Shown here: positions 46,581-56,128 of the stretch, one piece after another
How positions within the stretch are numbered: the first letter of the stretch is position 1
Layout of the letters: each line of letters opens with the position of its first letter
Source: Streptomyces cinnamoneus
GTDB lineage: Bacteria > Actinomycetota > Actinomycetes > Streptomycetales > Streptomycetaceae
Reading direction: 5' to 3'
Assembly: GCF_014650495.1 (NCBI RefSeq)
Contig: NZ_BMVB01000002.1
Location: 186,001 to 250,000, forward strand
Length of the DNA: 64,000 bases
The notes under the pieces: model-generated
The model's input: the letters and a program-made list of their open reading frames with translations, nothing else
Told to the model about the DNA's origin: nothing
The model's database searches: none
Translations under genes and position numbers: made by a program

Positions 46581-46817
46581 TTATCGCGCGGACGAGGTGT
46601 AGGGCAGCAGCGCCATCTCACGGCTGTTCTTCACGGCCGTGGCGACGTCACGCTGGTGCTGGGTGCAGTTGCCGGTCACGCGGCGGGCACGGATCTTGCC
46701 GCGGTCGGAAATGAACTTCCGCAGCATGTTCGTGTCCTTGTAGTCCACGTAAGCGGTCTTGTCCTTGCAGAAAGCGCAGACCTTCTTCTTGGGCTTGCGC
46801 GGGGGCGGCTTCGCCAT
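46581..46817 (-). CDS. rpsR: 30S ribosomal protein S18
   Basis: 78 aa. Retains Cys14, Cys17, Cys51 and His54 (CAFC...CTQH), so it is the zinc-binding C+ form of S18. A zinc-independent paralogue under Zur control is often present elsewhere in Streptomyces. ATG 46817 starts MAKPPPRKP behind GGAGAGA. Confidence 0.98.
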   Translation of the reverse strand: MAKPPPRKPKKKVCAFCKDKTAYVDYKDTNMLRKFISDRGKIRARRVTGNCTQHQRDVATAVKNSREMALLPYTSSAR

Positions 46818-46892
46818 TGTCTCTCTCCTGTGAATCAAGAAGTTTTTGTGCTGTCGCCCTTCGGGCCTCGCGGCCCGGGCCCGTCGCCGGAC

Positions 46893-47477
46893 CTAGAAGG
46901 GCGGCTCGTCCGAGTAGCCGCCGCCGGAGTTGCCGGAGCCGCCGCCCCAGCCGCCTCCGCCGCCGCCCTGCTGGCCGCCGGACGGAGCGCCGGTGGCCCA
47001 GGGGTCGTCGGCGGGAGCCCCGCCGCCGCCCTGCTGGCCGCCGGGACCGGAGCCCCAGCCGCCACCCTGGCCACCACCACTGCCGCCGCCATAGCCACCC
47101 TGGCCACCGCGACCCGCGGTCTTGGTGACCTTCGCCGTGGCGTTCTTCAGGCTGGCGCCGACCTCTTCGACGTCGAGCTCGTAGACCGTGCGCTTGACAC
47201 CCTCACGGTCCTCGTAGGACCGCTGCTTCAGCCGGCCCTGCACGATGACGCGCATGCCTCGCTGGAGCGACTCGGCGACGTTCTCCGCCGCCTGACGCCA
47301 CACCGAGCACGTGAGGAAGAGGCTCTCGCCGTCCTTCCACTCGTTGGTCTGGCGGTCGAAGGTGCGGGGAGTGGACGCGACTCGGAACTTCGCGACCGCC
47401 GCACCGGAGGGGGTGAAGCGCAGCTCGGGGTCGTCGACGAGATTGCCGACGACCGTGATGACGGTCTCGCCTGCCAT
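46893..47477 (-). CDS. ssb: Single-stranded DNA-binding protein
   Basis: 194 aa. OB-fold (1-110; [22 protein letters not shown]), Gly/Gln-rich linker with GGQQGGGG repeats, and the acidic protein-interaction tail DEPPF. Essential for replication; translated between rpsF and rpsR. Confidence 0.98.
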   Translation of the reverse strand: MAGETVITVVGNLVDDPELRFTPSGAAVAKFRVASTPRTFDRQTNEWKDGESLFLTCSVWRQAAENVAESLQRGMRVIVQGRLKQRSYEDREGVKRTVYELDVEEVGASLKNATAKVTKTAGRGGQGGYGGGSGGGQGGGWGSGPGGQQGGGGAPADDPWATGAPSGGQQGGGGGGWGGGSGNSGGGYSDEPPF

Positions 47478-47558
47478 GGATGAACCTCTCGGCGGGTGTG
47501 CTGCTGGCTGCTTGCTACTCGTTGCGATGCAGCCCGATTACCTCTGAACCGCTGGGGT

Positions 47559-47849
47559 TCAGTGGGTCTCGGGACGGAGGACCTTGGTCCGGAGGACCGA
47601 CTCGTTCAGGTTCATCTGGCGGTCGAGCTCCTTGACGACCGCAGGCTCGGCCTGCAGGTCGATGACCGAGTAGATGCCCTCGGGCTTCTTCTTGATCTCG
47701 TACGACAGACGACGACGGCCCCAGGTGTCGACCTTCTCGACCTTTCCGTTGCCCTCACGGACGACGGAGAGGAAGTTCTCGATCAGGGGGGAGACAGCGC
47801 GCTCCTCCAGATCGGGGTCGAGGATGACCATCACCTCGTAGTGACGCAT
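47559..47849 (-). CDS. rpsF: 30S ribosomal protein S6
   Basis: 96 aa. [18 protein letters not shown] start and [17 protein letters not shown] core are diagnostic. ATG 47849 follows GGAGG; the open frame upstream is not part of the gene. First gene of the operon, whose promoter lies in 47850-48122. Confidence 0.98.
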
Positions 47850-48122
47850 GTGGAACCCACCTCCTTTGGACTCAGCGGCCACGGTCGATCCGTGGCAGGA
47901 GGGTCGTGATGCGTGAACAACGGTATCGGCGGACACTGACAATCAGCGGAAAGTCCCTGGGTTGCCCCTGGGACCGAAGCTGGGTCCGGGCAGACACCGG
48001 TGCAGACCGTACAGAGTACCTGCACTCCGGCGTCCGGTTGAAATCCGACCGCCCGGCCCCTCAATCTGGACCCACCGGATGTGACCGGCGTTACATTGCA
48101 CCTGCCTTCAGGAGGTGGCCCC

Positions 48123-48440
48123 ATGACACAGGCGGTTCGGCAGCCCCGTGGACTCCGTGCGCTGATCAACAGCGACGGGAAGCCCCATCCCGTCGAGAAC
48201 ACCTTTACCGCGGCGACAGTGGTGCTGGGTGTACTCGCGGCCGTTTCCTCACTATGGACCGGCCTGCATCTCCTCACCTCGTGGAGCGGGCTGCTCGGCA
48301 TCCTCACGGGGGCCTGGGGCCAGTTCATCTCCGCCACCACCGGCGAACGATTCCTGCTGATCATCGGGCTCGGAGCGTCCGCTTTCGGCTTCTTCCTGGG
48401 CATGGCGCACGGGGGGCTTTTCGGGGGTGTGATCGGATAG
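48123..48440 (+). CDS. Hypothetical small membrane protein
   Basis: 105 aa with two hydrophobic helices (about 28-55 and 73-103), the second Gly/Phe-rich. Ribosome site CAGGAGG fixes ATG 48123. Family not recognised, but it neighbours femX, so an envelope role is possible. Divergent from rpsF. Confidence 0.75.
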   Translation: MTQAVRQPRGLRALINSDGKPHPVENTFTAATVVLGVLAAVSSLWTGLHLLTSWSGLLGILTGAWGQFISATTGERFLLIIGLGASAFGFFLGMAHGGLFGGVIG

Positions 48441-48541
48441 CGGGCCGTACGCCCAATCGGGGCGCTCCCAGGTCGCAGTAGGCTTCGGCGCGTGAGCCGG
48501 AGCCCCGACCATGGGGACACACCTGCCGAGGAGCGCCCCGC

Positions 48542-49660
48542 ATGAGCCTGACCCTGAGGACAATTAGCCGAGAGCAGCATCTGGCGTACATCCAGAGCCT
48601 GCCCGCGGCCAGTCACATGCAGGTGCCGGGGTGGGCCGATGTGAAGAGCGAGTGGCGCTCCGAGAGCCTGGGCTGGTTCGACAAGACCGGTCAGATGGTC
48701 GGCGCGGGTCTCGTCCTCTACCGCCAGCTTCCCAAGATCAAGCGTTACCTGGCCTACCTGCCCGAAGGCCCGGTCATCAACTGGTACTCCCCGAACCTGC
48801 GCGACTGGCTGGAGCCCATGCTGGCCCACCTCAAGCAGCAGGGCGCCTTCTCCGTGAAGATGGGCCCGCCGGTGGTGATCCGCCGCTGGGACGCCGACGC
48901 GATCAAGAAGGGCATCGCCGACCCCGACGCCAAGCGTCTGCGCGACGTCGAGGCCACCTTCATCGAGCCGCGCGCCTTCGAGGTCGCCGACCAGCTGCGC
49001 CGGATGGGCTGGCAGCAGGGCGAGGAGGAGGGCGCCGGCTTCGGCGACGTCCAGCCGCGCTACGTCTTCCAGGTGCCGCTGGAGAACCGTTCCCTGGAGG
49101 ACGTCCACAAGGGCTTCAACCAGCTGTGGCGCCGCAACATCAAGAAGGCCGAGAAGGCCGGCGTCGAGGTCGTCCAGGGCGGCTACGAGGACCTGGCCAC
49201 CTGGCAGCACCTGTACGAGATCACCGCCGAGCGCGACAAGTTCCGTCCGCGCCCGCTGAGCTACTTCCAGCGCATGTGGACGGCCCTCAACTCCGAGGAC
49301 CCCAACCGCATGCGGCTGTACTTCGCCGTGCACGAGGGCGAGGCCGTGGCGGCCGCGACGATGCTGATCGTCGGTGGACACGTCTGGTACTCCTACGGAG
49401 CCTCCGCCAACCACAAGCGCGAGGTCCGGCCGTCGAACGCCATGCAGTGGCGGATGCTGCGCGACGCCTACGCGCTGGGCGCCAGCGTCTACGACCTCCG
49501 CGGCATCGGCGACTCGCTGGACGAGAACGACCACCTCTTCGGCCTCATCCAGTTCAAGGTGGGCACCGGCGGCCAGGCGGCGGAGTACCTCGGCGAGTGG
49601 GACTTCCCGCTCAACAAGCTGCTGCACAAGGCTCTCGACATGTACATGTCGCGCCGCTGA
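48542..49660 (+). CDS. femX: FemX: lipid II:glycine glycyltransferase
   Basis: 372 aa FemABX aminoacyltransferase of the GNAT-like double fold (LAYIQSLPAASHMQVPGWADVK; RDKFRPRPLSYFQRM; YSYGASANHKREVRPSNAMQW; YDLRGIGDSLDENDHLFGLIQFKVG). Streptomyces FemX adds the single glycine that forms the cross-bridge and is needed for vancomycin resistance. GAGGAG lies 9 bases before the start. Likely co-transcribed with the alanine-racemase-like gene. Confidence 0.93.
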   Translation: MSLTLRTISREQHLAYIQSLPAASHMQVPGWADVKSEWRSESLGWFDKTGQMVGAGLVLYRQLPKIKRYLAYLPEGPVINWYSPNLRDWLEPMLAHLKQQGAFSVKMGPPVVIRRWDADAIKKGIADPDAKRLRDVEATFIEPRAFEVADQLRRMGWQQGEEEGAGFGDVQPRYVFQVPLENRSLEDVHKGFNQLWRRNIKKAEKAGVEVVQGGYEDLATWQHLYEITAERDKFRPRPLSYFQRMWTALNSEDPNRMRLYFAVHEGEAVAAATMLIVGGHVWYSYGASANHKREVRPSNAMQWRMLRDAYALGASVYDLRGIGDSLDENDHLFGLIQFKVGTGGQAAEYLGEWDFPLNKLLHKALDMYMSRR

Positions 49661-49741
49661 TCCTGCCGGACGTCCACGAAGCAGTGCCGGAAGGCACACC
49701 ACCTCACTCAGCAGGAACAGGGAAAGGATCCGGGACCGGCC

Positions 49742-50773
49742 ATGGCGCTCACGCTGTACGTCGACACCGCGCGCTGGCGGGCACACCAGCAGTCCGTCAT
49801 CCAGCAGTTCCCGGGCATCATCCCGGTCTGCAAGGGCAACGGCTACGGCTTCGGCCACGAGCGGCTCGCCGACGAGGCGACGCGCATGGGCGCGGACATC
49901 CTCGCCGTCGGCACCACCTACGAAGCGGCCCGCATCAAGGACTTCTTCAGCGGTGACCTGCTGGTGCTGACCCCCTTCCGGCTGGGCGAGGAGCCCGTGC
50001 CGCTGCCGGACCGGGCCATCCGGTCCGTCTCCTCGGTCGAGGGCGTGCGCGGCCTGGTCGGCGCGCGCGTCGTCATCGAGGTCATGAGCACCATGAAGCG
50101 GCACGGCATCAGCGAGGAAGACCTGCCCAAGCTGCACGCCGCCATCGAGGACGTGCGCCTGGAGGGCTTCGCGATACACCTGCCGCTGGACCGCGCCGAC
50201 GGCACCAACGGGGTCGACGAGGTGTCCGCCTGGATGGAGCGGCTGCGCAACGCCCACCTGCCGCTGCACACGATGCTCGTGAGCCACCTGAAGTCCGACG
50301 AGCTCGCCCAGCTGCAGCAGCGCTTCCCGCAGACCCGCTTCCGCGCCCGCATCGGCACCCGGCTGTGGCTCGGCGACCACGACGCCACCCACTACCGGGG
50401 CGCCGTGCTGGACGTCACGCCCGTCGCCAAGGGCGACCGCTTCGGCTACCGGCAGCAGAAGGCCGCCGGCGACGGCTACCTGGTCGTGGTGGCCGGCGGC
50501 ACCTCGCACGGCGTCGGCCTGGAGGCGCCGAAGGCGCTGCACGGCATGATGCCGCGCGCCAAGGGCGTGGCCCGTGCGGGCCTCGCGACCATGAACCGCA
50601 ACCTCTCGCCCTTCGTCTGGGCGGGCAAGCAGCGCTGGTTCGCGGAGCCCCCGCACATGCAGGTCTCCATCCTCTTCGTGCCGGGCGACGCCCCGGCACC
50701 GCAGGTCGGCGACGAGCTGGTGGCGCACCTGCGGCACACCACCACGCAGTTCGACCGTCTTCTCGACCACTGA
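49742..50773 (+). CDS. Alanine racemase-like PLP protein
   Basis: 343 aa, shorter than typical alanine racemase (about 380). The PLP site PVCKGNGYGFGH (Lys31) and a racemase-like barrel (RARIGTRLWLG) are present. The C-terminal domain (DRFGYRQQKAAGDG, VVAGGTSHGVGLE) looks like a variant of the alanine-racemase C domain. The housekeeping alr of Streptomyces is usually elsewhere. Whether this copy racemises alanine is uncertain. Next to femX, 81 bases after it. Confidence 0.8.
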   Translation: MALTLYVDTARWRAHQQSVIQQFPGIIPVCKGNGYGFGHERLADEATRMGADILAVGTTYEAARIKDFFSGDLLVLTPFRLGEEPVPLPDRAIRSVSSVEGVRGLVGARVVIEVMSTMKRHGISEEDLPKLHAAIEDVRLEGFAIHLPLDRADGTNGVDEVSAWMERLRNAHLPLHTMLVSHLKSDELAQLQQRFPQTRFRARIGTRLWLGDHDATHYRGAVLDVTPVAKGDRFGYRQQKAAGDGYLVVVAGGTSHGVGLEAPKALHGMMPRAKGVARAGLATMNRNLSPFVWAGKQRWFAEPPHMQVSILFVPGDAPAPQVGDELVAHLRHTTTQFDRLLDH

Positions 50774-50816
50774 TTCCACTGATCCCACCCCCGTGGTGCG
50801 GGGCGGGGAGCCGTGA

Positions 50817-52313
50817 CTAGGGCGTACGGCTCCCGATGCCCCATTGGACGCGTGCGACGTCGCTGACCTCCGCGGGCCGCTCAGGGCGGCCCGCGGGGCC
50901 CAGCACCCATATGTCCGGCGCCCCGTCGAGAACGCCGCCCGAGGGGTCGTCCGAGCCGTCACGGCGGACGACGTCCCGCTCGGGCAGCAGGATGTCCCGC
51001 ACGACGAGCCCGCACAGGTACAACGTGCCCAGCAGGTGCAGCACGATCGCCAGCTGGTAGCCCTCCGGCGGCAGCCCCTGGTGCTTGTCGCCGCTTCCCG
51101 TGTACGCCAGGTAGAACCAGATGCCCAGGAAGTACAGGACCTCGCAGCCCTGCCAGATCAGGAAGTCGCGCCACTTGGGGCGGGCGAGCGCCGCGAGCGG
51201 GACCAGCCACAGCACGTACTGCGGCGAGTAGACCTTGTTGACCAGGATGAACAGCGCCACGACGAGGAAGGCCAGCTGCGCGAAGCGCGGACGGCGGGGG
51301 GCCCGCAGGCCGAGGACCGCTATGGCCAGGCACCCCAGGATCATCAGCAACGTCGCGTAGCTGTTGGCGTCGTCCAGCGGGTCGCCCGTGCGCTGTGAGA
51401 TGAAGAGCCAGACCGAGCCGAAGTCGACGGGCCGGTCCTGGCTGAAGGTGTAGAACTTCGCCCATCCGGGCCGGATGTGGAACCCGCCGGCGTCATGGGT
51501 GAACATGACCGGCCCGTTGACCACGAGCCAGGCGCCGGCCGCGGCAGCGGCGGTGGTGACGAACGCCCGCAGGCGCCCGGCCCGCAGACACAGGATGAGC
51601 AGCGGCCCCAGCAGCAGCGCCGGATACAGCTTCGCGGCCGCTGCCAGGCCGATCAGCGCTCCCGCCCACAGCGTGCGCCCACGAGCCCACATCAGCATCG
51701 CCGCGGCCGTGAGGGCCACCGCGAACAGGTCCCAGTTGATGGTGGCCGTGAGGGCGAAAGCCGGCGCGAGGGCGACCAGCAGTGCGTCCCACGGCCGGCG
51801 GCGGTGGGTGCGGGCCACGCACACGGCGATGACGGCCGTGCAGGCCAGCAGCATGCCGGCGTTGATGAGCCAGTACAGCTGCTCGCGGTGCTGGAGGGTC
51901 CCGCCGCCCGGCGTGAACAGGGCCGCGATCTCCATGAACAGCCCTGTCAGGACCGGGTACTCCAGGTAGTCCATGCCTCCGGAGAGGGACTGCGGGATGC
52001 GGTCGAAGTACGGGAGGAGGCCCTGGTCGAAACCACGGCCGCTGTAGAGGTGCGGGATGTCGGAGTAGCAGGCATGGGTGTACTGCGTGGTGGCGCCGAA
52101 GAACCAGCCGTGGTCGTAGCACGGCAGCTTCTGCACCATCCCGAGCGCGAACATGCCGATCGCCACGAGCGCGATCACCCGCACCGGCGTCCACCAGCTC
52201 GCCCCGAGCAGCGCACGTCGCCCTGCCGGCCCGCCGATGAGCTCGCTGCCGGCAGCGGCCACCTCGTCCTCCAGGGTGGGCCGTACAAGCTGGTCGTCCC
52301 GCACGCTCCTCAT
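50817..52313 (-). CDS. Glycosyltransferase 87-like membrane protein
   Basis: 498 aa with about ten helices. DUF2029/GT87 features: YLEYPVLTGLFMEIAALF near 125 (conserved E), DALLVALAPAFALTATINWDLF, KLYPALLLGPLL, VYSPQYVLWLVPL. Relatives are polyprenol-dependent mannosyltransferases of the envelope. ATG 52313 was preferred to the upstream open frame. Stop 43 bases from the convergent femX pair. Confidence 0.85.
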   Translation of the reverse strand: MRSVRDDQLVRPTLEDEVAAAGSELIGGPAGRRALLGASWWTPVRVIALVAIGMFALGMVQKLPCYDHGWFFGATTQYTHACYSDIPHLYSGRGFDQGLLPYFDRIPQSLSGGMDYLEYPVLTGLFMEIAALFTPGGGTLQHREQLYWLINAGMLLACTAVIAVCVARTHRRRPWDALLVALAPAFALTATINWDLFAVALTAAAMLMWARGRTLWAGALIGLAAAAKLYPALLLGPLLILCLRAGRLRAFVTTAAAAAGAWLVVNGPVMFTHDAGGFHIRPGWAKFYTFSQDRPVDFGSVWLFISQRTGDPLDDANSYATLLMILGCLAIAVLGLRAPRRPRFAQLAFLVVALFILVNKVYSPQYVLWLVPLAALARPKWRDFLIWQGCEVLYFLGIWFYLAYTGSGDKHQGLPPEGYQLAIVLHLLGTLYLCGLVVRDILLPERDVVRRDGSDDPSGGVLDGAPDIWVLGPAGRPERPAEVSDVARVQWGIGSRTP

Positions 52314-52443
52314 GCCCACATCCTGCCGTACCCGCCAAGGACCCGTCGGAGCCTGTGGAAAACCCCGAGGGCCGCCCCGCACGGATGCGGAGCGGCCCTC
52401 GGAAGGCCCTGCTCAACCGGTCTGCACCGGATTCATACGATGA

Positions 52444-55074
52444 TCAGCCGCCGGGGCCGCCGAACAATCCGCCACCCGCCTGCCGGCTCGGCCCGGGCGT
52501 CGGCGACTCACCGGGATCACCACCCGTACCGCCGTTGCTGCCCGCACCGCCGGGCTTGCCCCCGTTGCCGCCGCTGTTGCCGCCGGGCTTGCACTTGCGG
52601 TCGAAGAAGCCGCAGGTCGCGCTCGGGGACGGGGTGCCCGAGGGGGACTTCGACGGGGAGGGCGAGGTCGAGGCCGACGGCGACGGAGAGGTCGAGGCCG
52701 ACGGTGTGGCGCTCGGCGCGGGGCTCGCCCCGTCACCGAAGACCTTCTCACCGATCGGCTGCGGCGCGTCGAACTGCAGCACGGGCTGGCCCTTGAGCGC
52801 CTTGCCCATGTAGTCGGCCCAGATCTCCGCCGGGAAGGACGCGCCGTGGATGGTGGCCTTGCCACCCACACCGCGCATCGACAGGAACTCCTGCTTCTTG
52901 GCGTTGGGGTCGACGCGGTACATACCGACCGCCGTCGACAGCTGCGGGGTGTAGCCCGCGAACCAGGCCGAGCGGTTGCCGTCGGTCGTACCCGTCTTGC
53001 CCGCCGCCGGGCGGTCGCCGAGCTTCGCGGCGGTACCGGTGCCCGACTCCACGACGGTCTTCAGCACGTCCGTCACGTTGTTCGCGACGTTCGCGTCGAA
53101 CGCCTGGGCGCTCTTCTCCTCGTGCTGGAAGGCGGTCCGGCCGTCCTTCTCCACCTTCTCGACCGAGTAGGGGTCGACCTGCTTGCCGCTCGCCGCGAAC
53201 GTCCCGTACGCACCCGCCAGCCGGATCGCGCTGGGCGCCGATGTGCCGAGCGAGAAGGTGGGGGTGATGGAGGCCAGCTGGTCCTTGTCCAGGCCCGCCT
53301 TCAGCGCGGCCTCCCGGACCAGGTCCGTTCCGACGTCCATGCCGAGCTGGATGAAGGGGGTGTTCGTCGAGTACTGCATGGCCGTCCGGAGGGTGATGAG
53401 GCCCTTGTCCTCGTCGCCGTCGTTCGGCTGGTGCCACTCCTGGCCGTTCTGGTCGTGCCAGACCTTGCCGCTGTAGTCCCTCAGCGTCAGCTTGTTGTTG
53501 CCGTTGTAGATGCTCTCCGGCGACACGATCGTGCGCTGGCTGAGGCTCTGCTGCGGCCCGAGCCGCGGGTTGCGCTTCCCGTTCGTCATCGCGGCCGCCA
53601 GGACGAACGGCTTGAACGTCGAGCCGACCTGCACACCGGTGTAGTCGGAGTTGTTGGTGAAGTGCTCCAGCGCGTTCTCACCGCCGTAGATGGCGACGAT
53701 CTTGCCGGTCTTGGGCTCCACCGAGGCGCCGCCGAACTGGACGAACTGGTCGACGTCACGGACCTGCGGCTTGATGTTGGCCTTGCGCACCTCCTCGACC
53801 GACTTCGCCAGCGTGTTCACCTTGTCGCGGTCGAACGTGGTGTGGATCTGGTAGCCGCCCTTGTCCAGCTCGGCCTTGCTGATCTTGGAGTGGGCGACGA
53901 TGTAGTTGTCGGCAAGGTCGGTGAGGTAGCCGATCTGCCCGGCCCGGTTGGTCGCCGGCTTGGGCTTCTGGACCTTCGGGAAGCCCTCCTGGACCCACTT
54001 GTCGCGCTCGGCGGCGCCCATGCGGCCCACCTGCACCTCGCGGTCCAGCGTCCACTTCCAGCGTTCGGTGGCCCGCTTGGTGTTCTTCTCCGGGGTCGCC
54101 GCGGGACCCTGGCCGCCGAACGGGTCGTAGAGATTCGGACCGTTCAGCGTGGCCGACAGGAAGGCGCTCTCGCTCGGCGTCAGGTCCTCGCAGTCCTTGT
54201 CGAAGTACGCCCGCGCCGCCGCCTGGATGCCGTAGGCGCCGCGCCCGTAGTAGGCGGTGTTGAGGTAGCCGGCAAGGATGAAGTCCTTGTCCTTGGTGGC
54301 GCCCACCTTCACGGAGATCAGCAGCTCGGTGGCCTTGCGCTTGAGCGTCTGCTCCTGGCTCAGGTACGTGTTCTTCACGAACTGCTGGGTGATGGTCGAA
54401 CCGCTCTGCGTCTCGCCGCCCTGCGCCATCTTCACGACGGCCCGGGCGATGCCCATCGGGTCGACGCCCCAGTCCTTCTCGAAGCTGGCGTTCTCCGCTG
54501 AGATCACCGCGTTCTGCATGGACTTGGGGATCTGGGAGATCTGCACGATCTGCCGGTTGAGGCTGCCGCCACCGGCGACGACCATCTGTTTGCCGTCGGC
54601 CCAGTAATAAACGTTCTTCTGGACGACCGATGCCTTCTGCGCGCTCGGGACCTGGACCACCGCGAGCGCCACGCCCACGATGCCCAGGACCAGCCCGACG
54701 AGCGAGACGACCAGGCCCGTGACGAGCTTCCAGGAAGGCATCCAGCGCCACGCCCCGGACTTGCCCGCGCGCGGGTAGTCGATGAACCGCTTCGTCACCG
54801 GGCGTCCGCTGTCCCTGCGGCCCCGGCCCGGCCCCCCGGGACCGGAGTCCGGCGATCGTCTGCGGCCGCCGGCACCCGTGCTGCGCTGGGACACGCGGCG
54901 GGCGTCGGTCCGGTTTCCTTGCCGGGATTCCTCGCCCCGGCCCTGTCCCGGCGCGGCCGCCGGGTTGCTTGATGGTGCGGCGCGGCGGCCGGACATGGGC
55001 TGCTGGCCGGCACGACGGGCCGCGGAACGTCCGCCGCCCTGAGGCGGCGGCGGCTTGCGGCGGTGCTCGCTCAT
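52444..55074 (-). CDS. Class A penicillin-binding protein (transglycosylase/transpeptidase)
   Basis: 876 aa bifunctional PBP. Cytoplasmic Arg/Gly/Pro-rich head (about 1-120), one TM anchor (about 121-146), GT51 domain (AENASF with catalytic Glu, GGETQSGSTITQQF), transpeptidase with STFKPF (SxxK), YSTNTPF (SxN) and GKTGTT (KTG). A Ser/Pro/Gly-rich tail ends it. Polymerises and cross-links peptidoglycan. ATG 55074 was selected (GAGGAG upstream). Confidence 0.95.
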   Translation of the reverse strand: MSEHRRKPPPPQGGGRSAARRAGQQPMSGRRAAPSSNPAAAPGQGRGEESRQGNRTDARRVSQRSTGAGGRRRSPDSGPGGPGRGRRDSGRPVTKRFIDYPRAGKSGAWRWMPSWKLVTGLVVSLVGLVLGIVGVALAVVQVPSAQKASVVQKNVYYWADGKQMVVAGGGSLNRQIVQISQIPKSMQNAVISAENASFEKDWGVDPMGIARAVVKMAQGGETQSGSTITQQFVKNTYLSQEQTLKRKATELLISVKVGATKDKDFILAGYLNTAYYGRGAYGIQAAARAYFDKDCEDLTPSESAFLSATLNGPNLYDPFGGQGPAATPEKNTKRATERWKWTLDREVQVGRMGAAERDKWVQEGFPKVQKPKPATNRAGQIGYLTDLADNYIVAHSKISKAELDKGGYQIHTTFDRDKVNTLAKSVEEVRKANIKPQVRDVDQFVQFGGASVEPKTGKIVAIYGGENALEHFTNNSDYTGVQVGSTFKPFVLAAAMTNGKRNPRLGPQQSLSQRTIVSPESIYNGNNKLTLRDYSGKVWHDQNGQEWHQPNDGDEDKGLITLRTAMQYSTNTPFIQLGMDVGTDLVREAALKAGLDKDQLASITPTFSLGTSAPSAIRLAGAYGTFAASGKQVDPYSVEKVEKDGRTAFQHEEKSAQAFDANVANNVTDVLKTVVESGTGTAAKLGDRPAAGKTGTTDGNRSAWFAGYTPQLSTAVGMYRVDPNAKKQEFLSMRGVGGKATIHGASFPAEIWADYMGKALKGQPVLQFDAPQPIGEKVFGDGASPAPSATPSASTSPSPSASTSPSPSKSPSGTPSPSATCGFFDRKCKPGGNSGGNGGKPGGAGSNGGTGGDPGESPTPGPSRQAGGGLFGGPGG

Positions 55075-55491
55075 CGAACGACTACTCCTCGGGCAGGCGC
55101 TATCGCCTGACAGCGGCAGGTGGCTTGCGGTCCCCCCGATGTGCGATCCGGCTGTCCCCCCGAGCGACGGACCGCACTGCATACGGGACGAGGACGCCCC
55201 AGGACGTCACCCGGTTCCCAGTGATTTGCATGGCGCACAGACTACGCACGGCCAAATCACGCCCACTGCGGATGTTCACTCCAAATCAGGCCGCTTGTGT
55301 CCCACGAATCGGTGATGTGACCTCGTTCACCGTGCCCCCTCTTGTCGCGGCGGGACGCCCGTTCTATCGTCTGGATGTATCGAGTCGATACATCAGCTCA
55401 GCACATCAGCCCGACACATCAAGTCGGCATAAGGGACCAATAAGGATTAGGGATCACAAGGACTAGGCTGTGGGGGACAAGGAGGCGAAAA
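55075..55491. promoter_or_regulatory. PBP/PadR divergent region with palindrome
   Basis: 417 bases. Holds a perfect 21-bp palindrome (55374-55394) with arms GATGTATCGA and TCGATACATC around one G, followed by ACATCA direct repeats every 13 bases (55390, 55403, 55416). These lie 75-120 bases upstream of padR and include ATGT/ACAT ends like PadR sites. The remaining DNA has no recognised gene. Confidence 0.75.
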
Positions 55492-56079
55492 ATGAGCAGA
55501 CGCTCCGGCATCCTCGAATTCGCCGTCCTCGGCCTGCTCCGAGAGTCCCCGATGCACGGCTACGAGCTGCGCAAGCGCTTGAACACCTCACTCGGGGTGT
55601 TCCGTGCGTTCAGCTACGGCACCCTCTACCCCTGCCTGAAGTCCCTCGTGGCGAACGGCTGGCTGGTCGAGGAGCCCGGGAACGCTCCGGAGGACGCCTT
55701 GGCGGCGTCCTTGGCCGGACGGCGGGCGAAGATCGTCTACCGCCTGACGGCAGAGGGCAAGGAGCACTTCGAGGAGCTGCTCGCCCACACGGGTCCGGAC
55801 GCGTGGGAGGACGAGCACTTCGCCGCCCGCTTCGCGTTCTTCGGACAGACCTCGCGGGACGTGCGGATGCGGGTGCTGGAAGGCCGCCGCAGCCGTCTGG
55901 AGGAGCGTCTGGAGAAGATGCGCGCCTCCCTGGCCCGCACCCGGGAGCGGCTGGACGACTACACCCTCGAACTTCAGCGCCACGGCATGGAATCCGTGGA
56001 GCGCGAGGTCCGCTGGTTGAACGAGCTGATCGAGAGCGAGCGGGCCGGGCGTGACAAGCGCAACGGTCCGGACCAGTGA
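55492..56079 (+). CDS. PadR family transcriptional regulator
   Basis: 195 aa. Winged helix ([46 protein letters not shown]) followed by a long coiled-coil dimerisation helix (about 110-185). GGAGG gives a clear start at 55492. Upstream palindrome suggests autoregulation. It is 49 bases upstream of ino1 and may control it. Confidence 0.9.
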   Translation: MSRRSGILEFAVLGLLRESPMHGYELRKRLNTSLGVFRAFSYGTLYPCLKSLVANGWLVEEPGNAPEDALAASLAGRRAKIVYRLTAEGKEHFEELLAHTGPDAWEDEHFAARFAFFGQTSRDVRMRVLEGRRSRLEERLEKMRASLARTRERLDDYTLELQRHGMESVEREVRWLNELIESERAGRDKRNGPDQ

Positions 56080-56128
56080 GCTCTGCACTCCGCAGAGCTT
56101 CGTCGAGTACAAACAGGGAGCAACCGGA

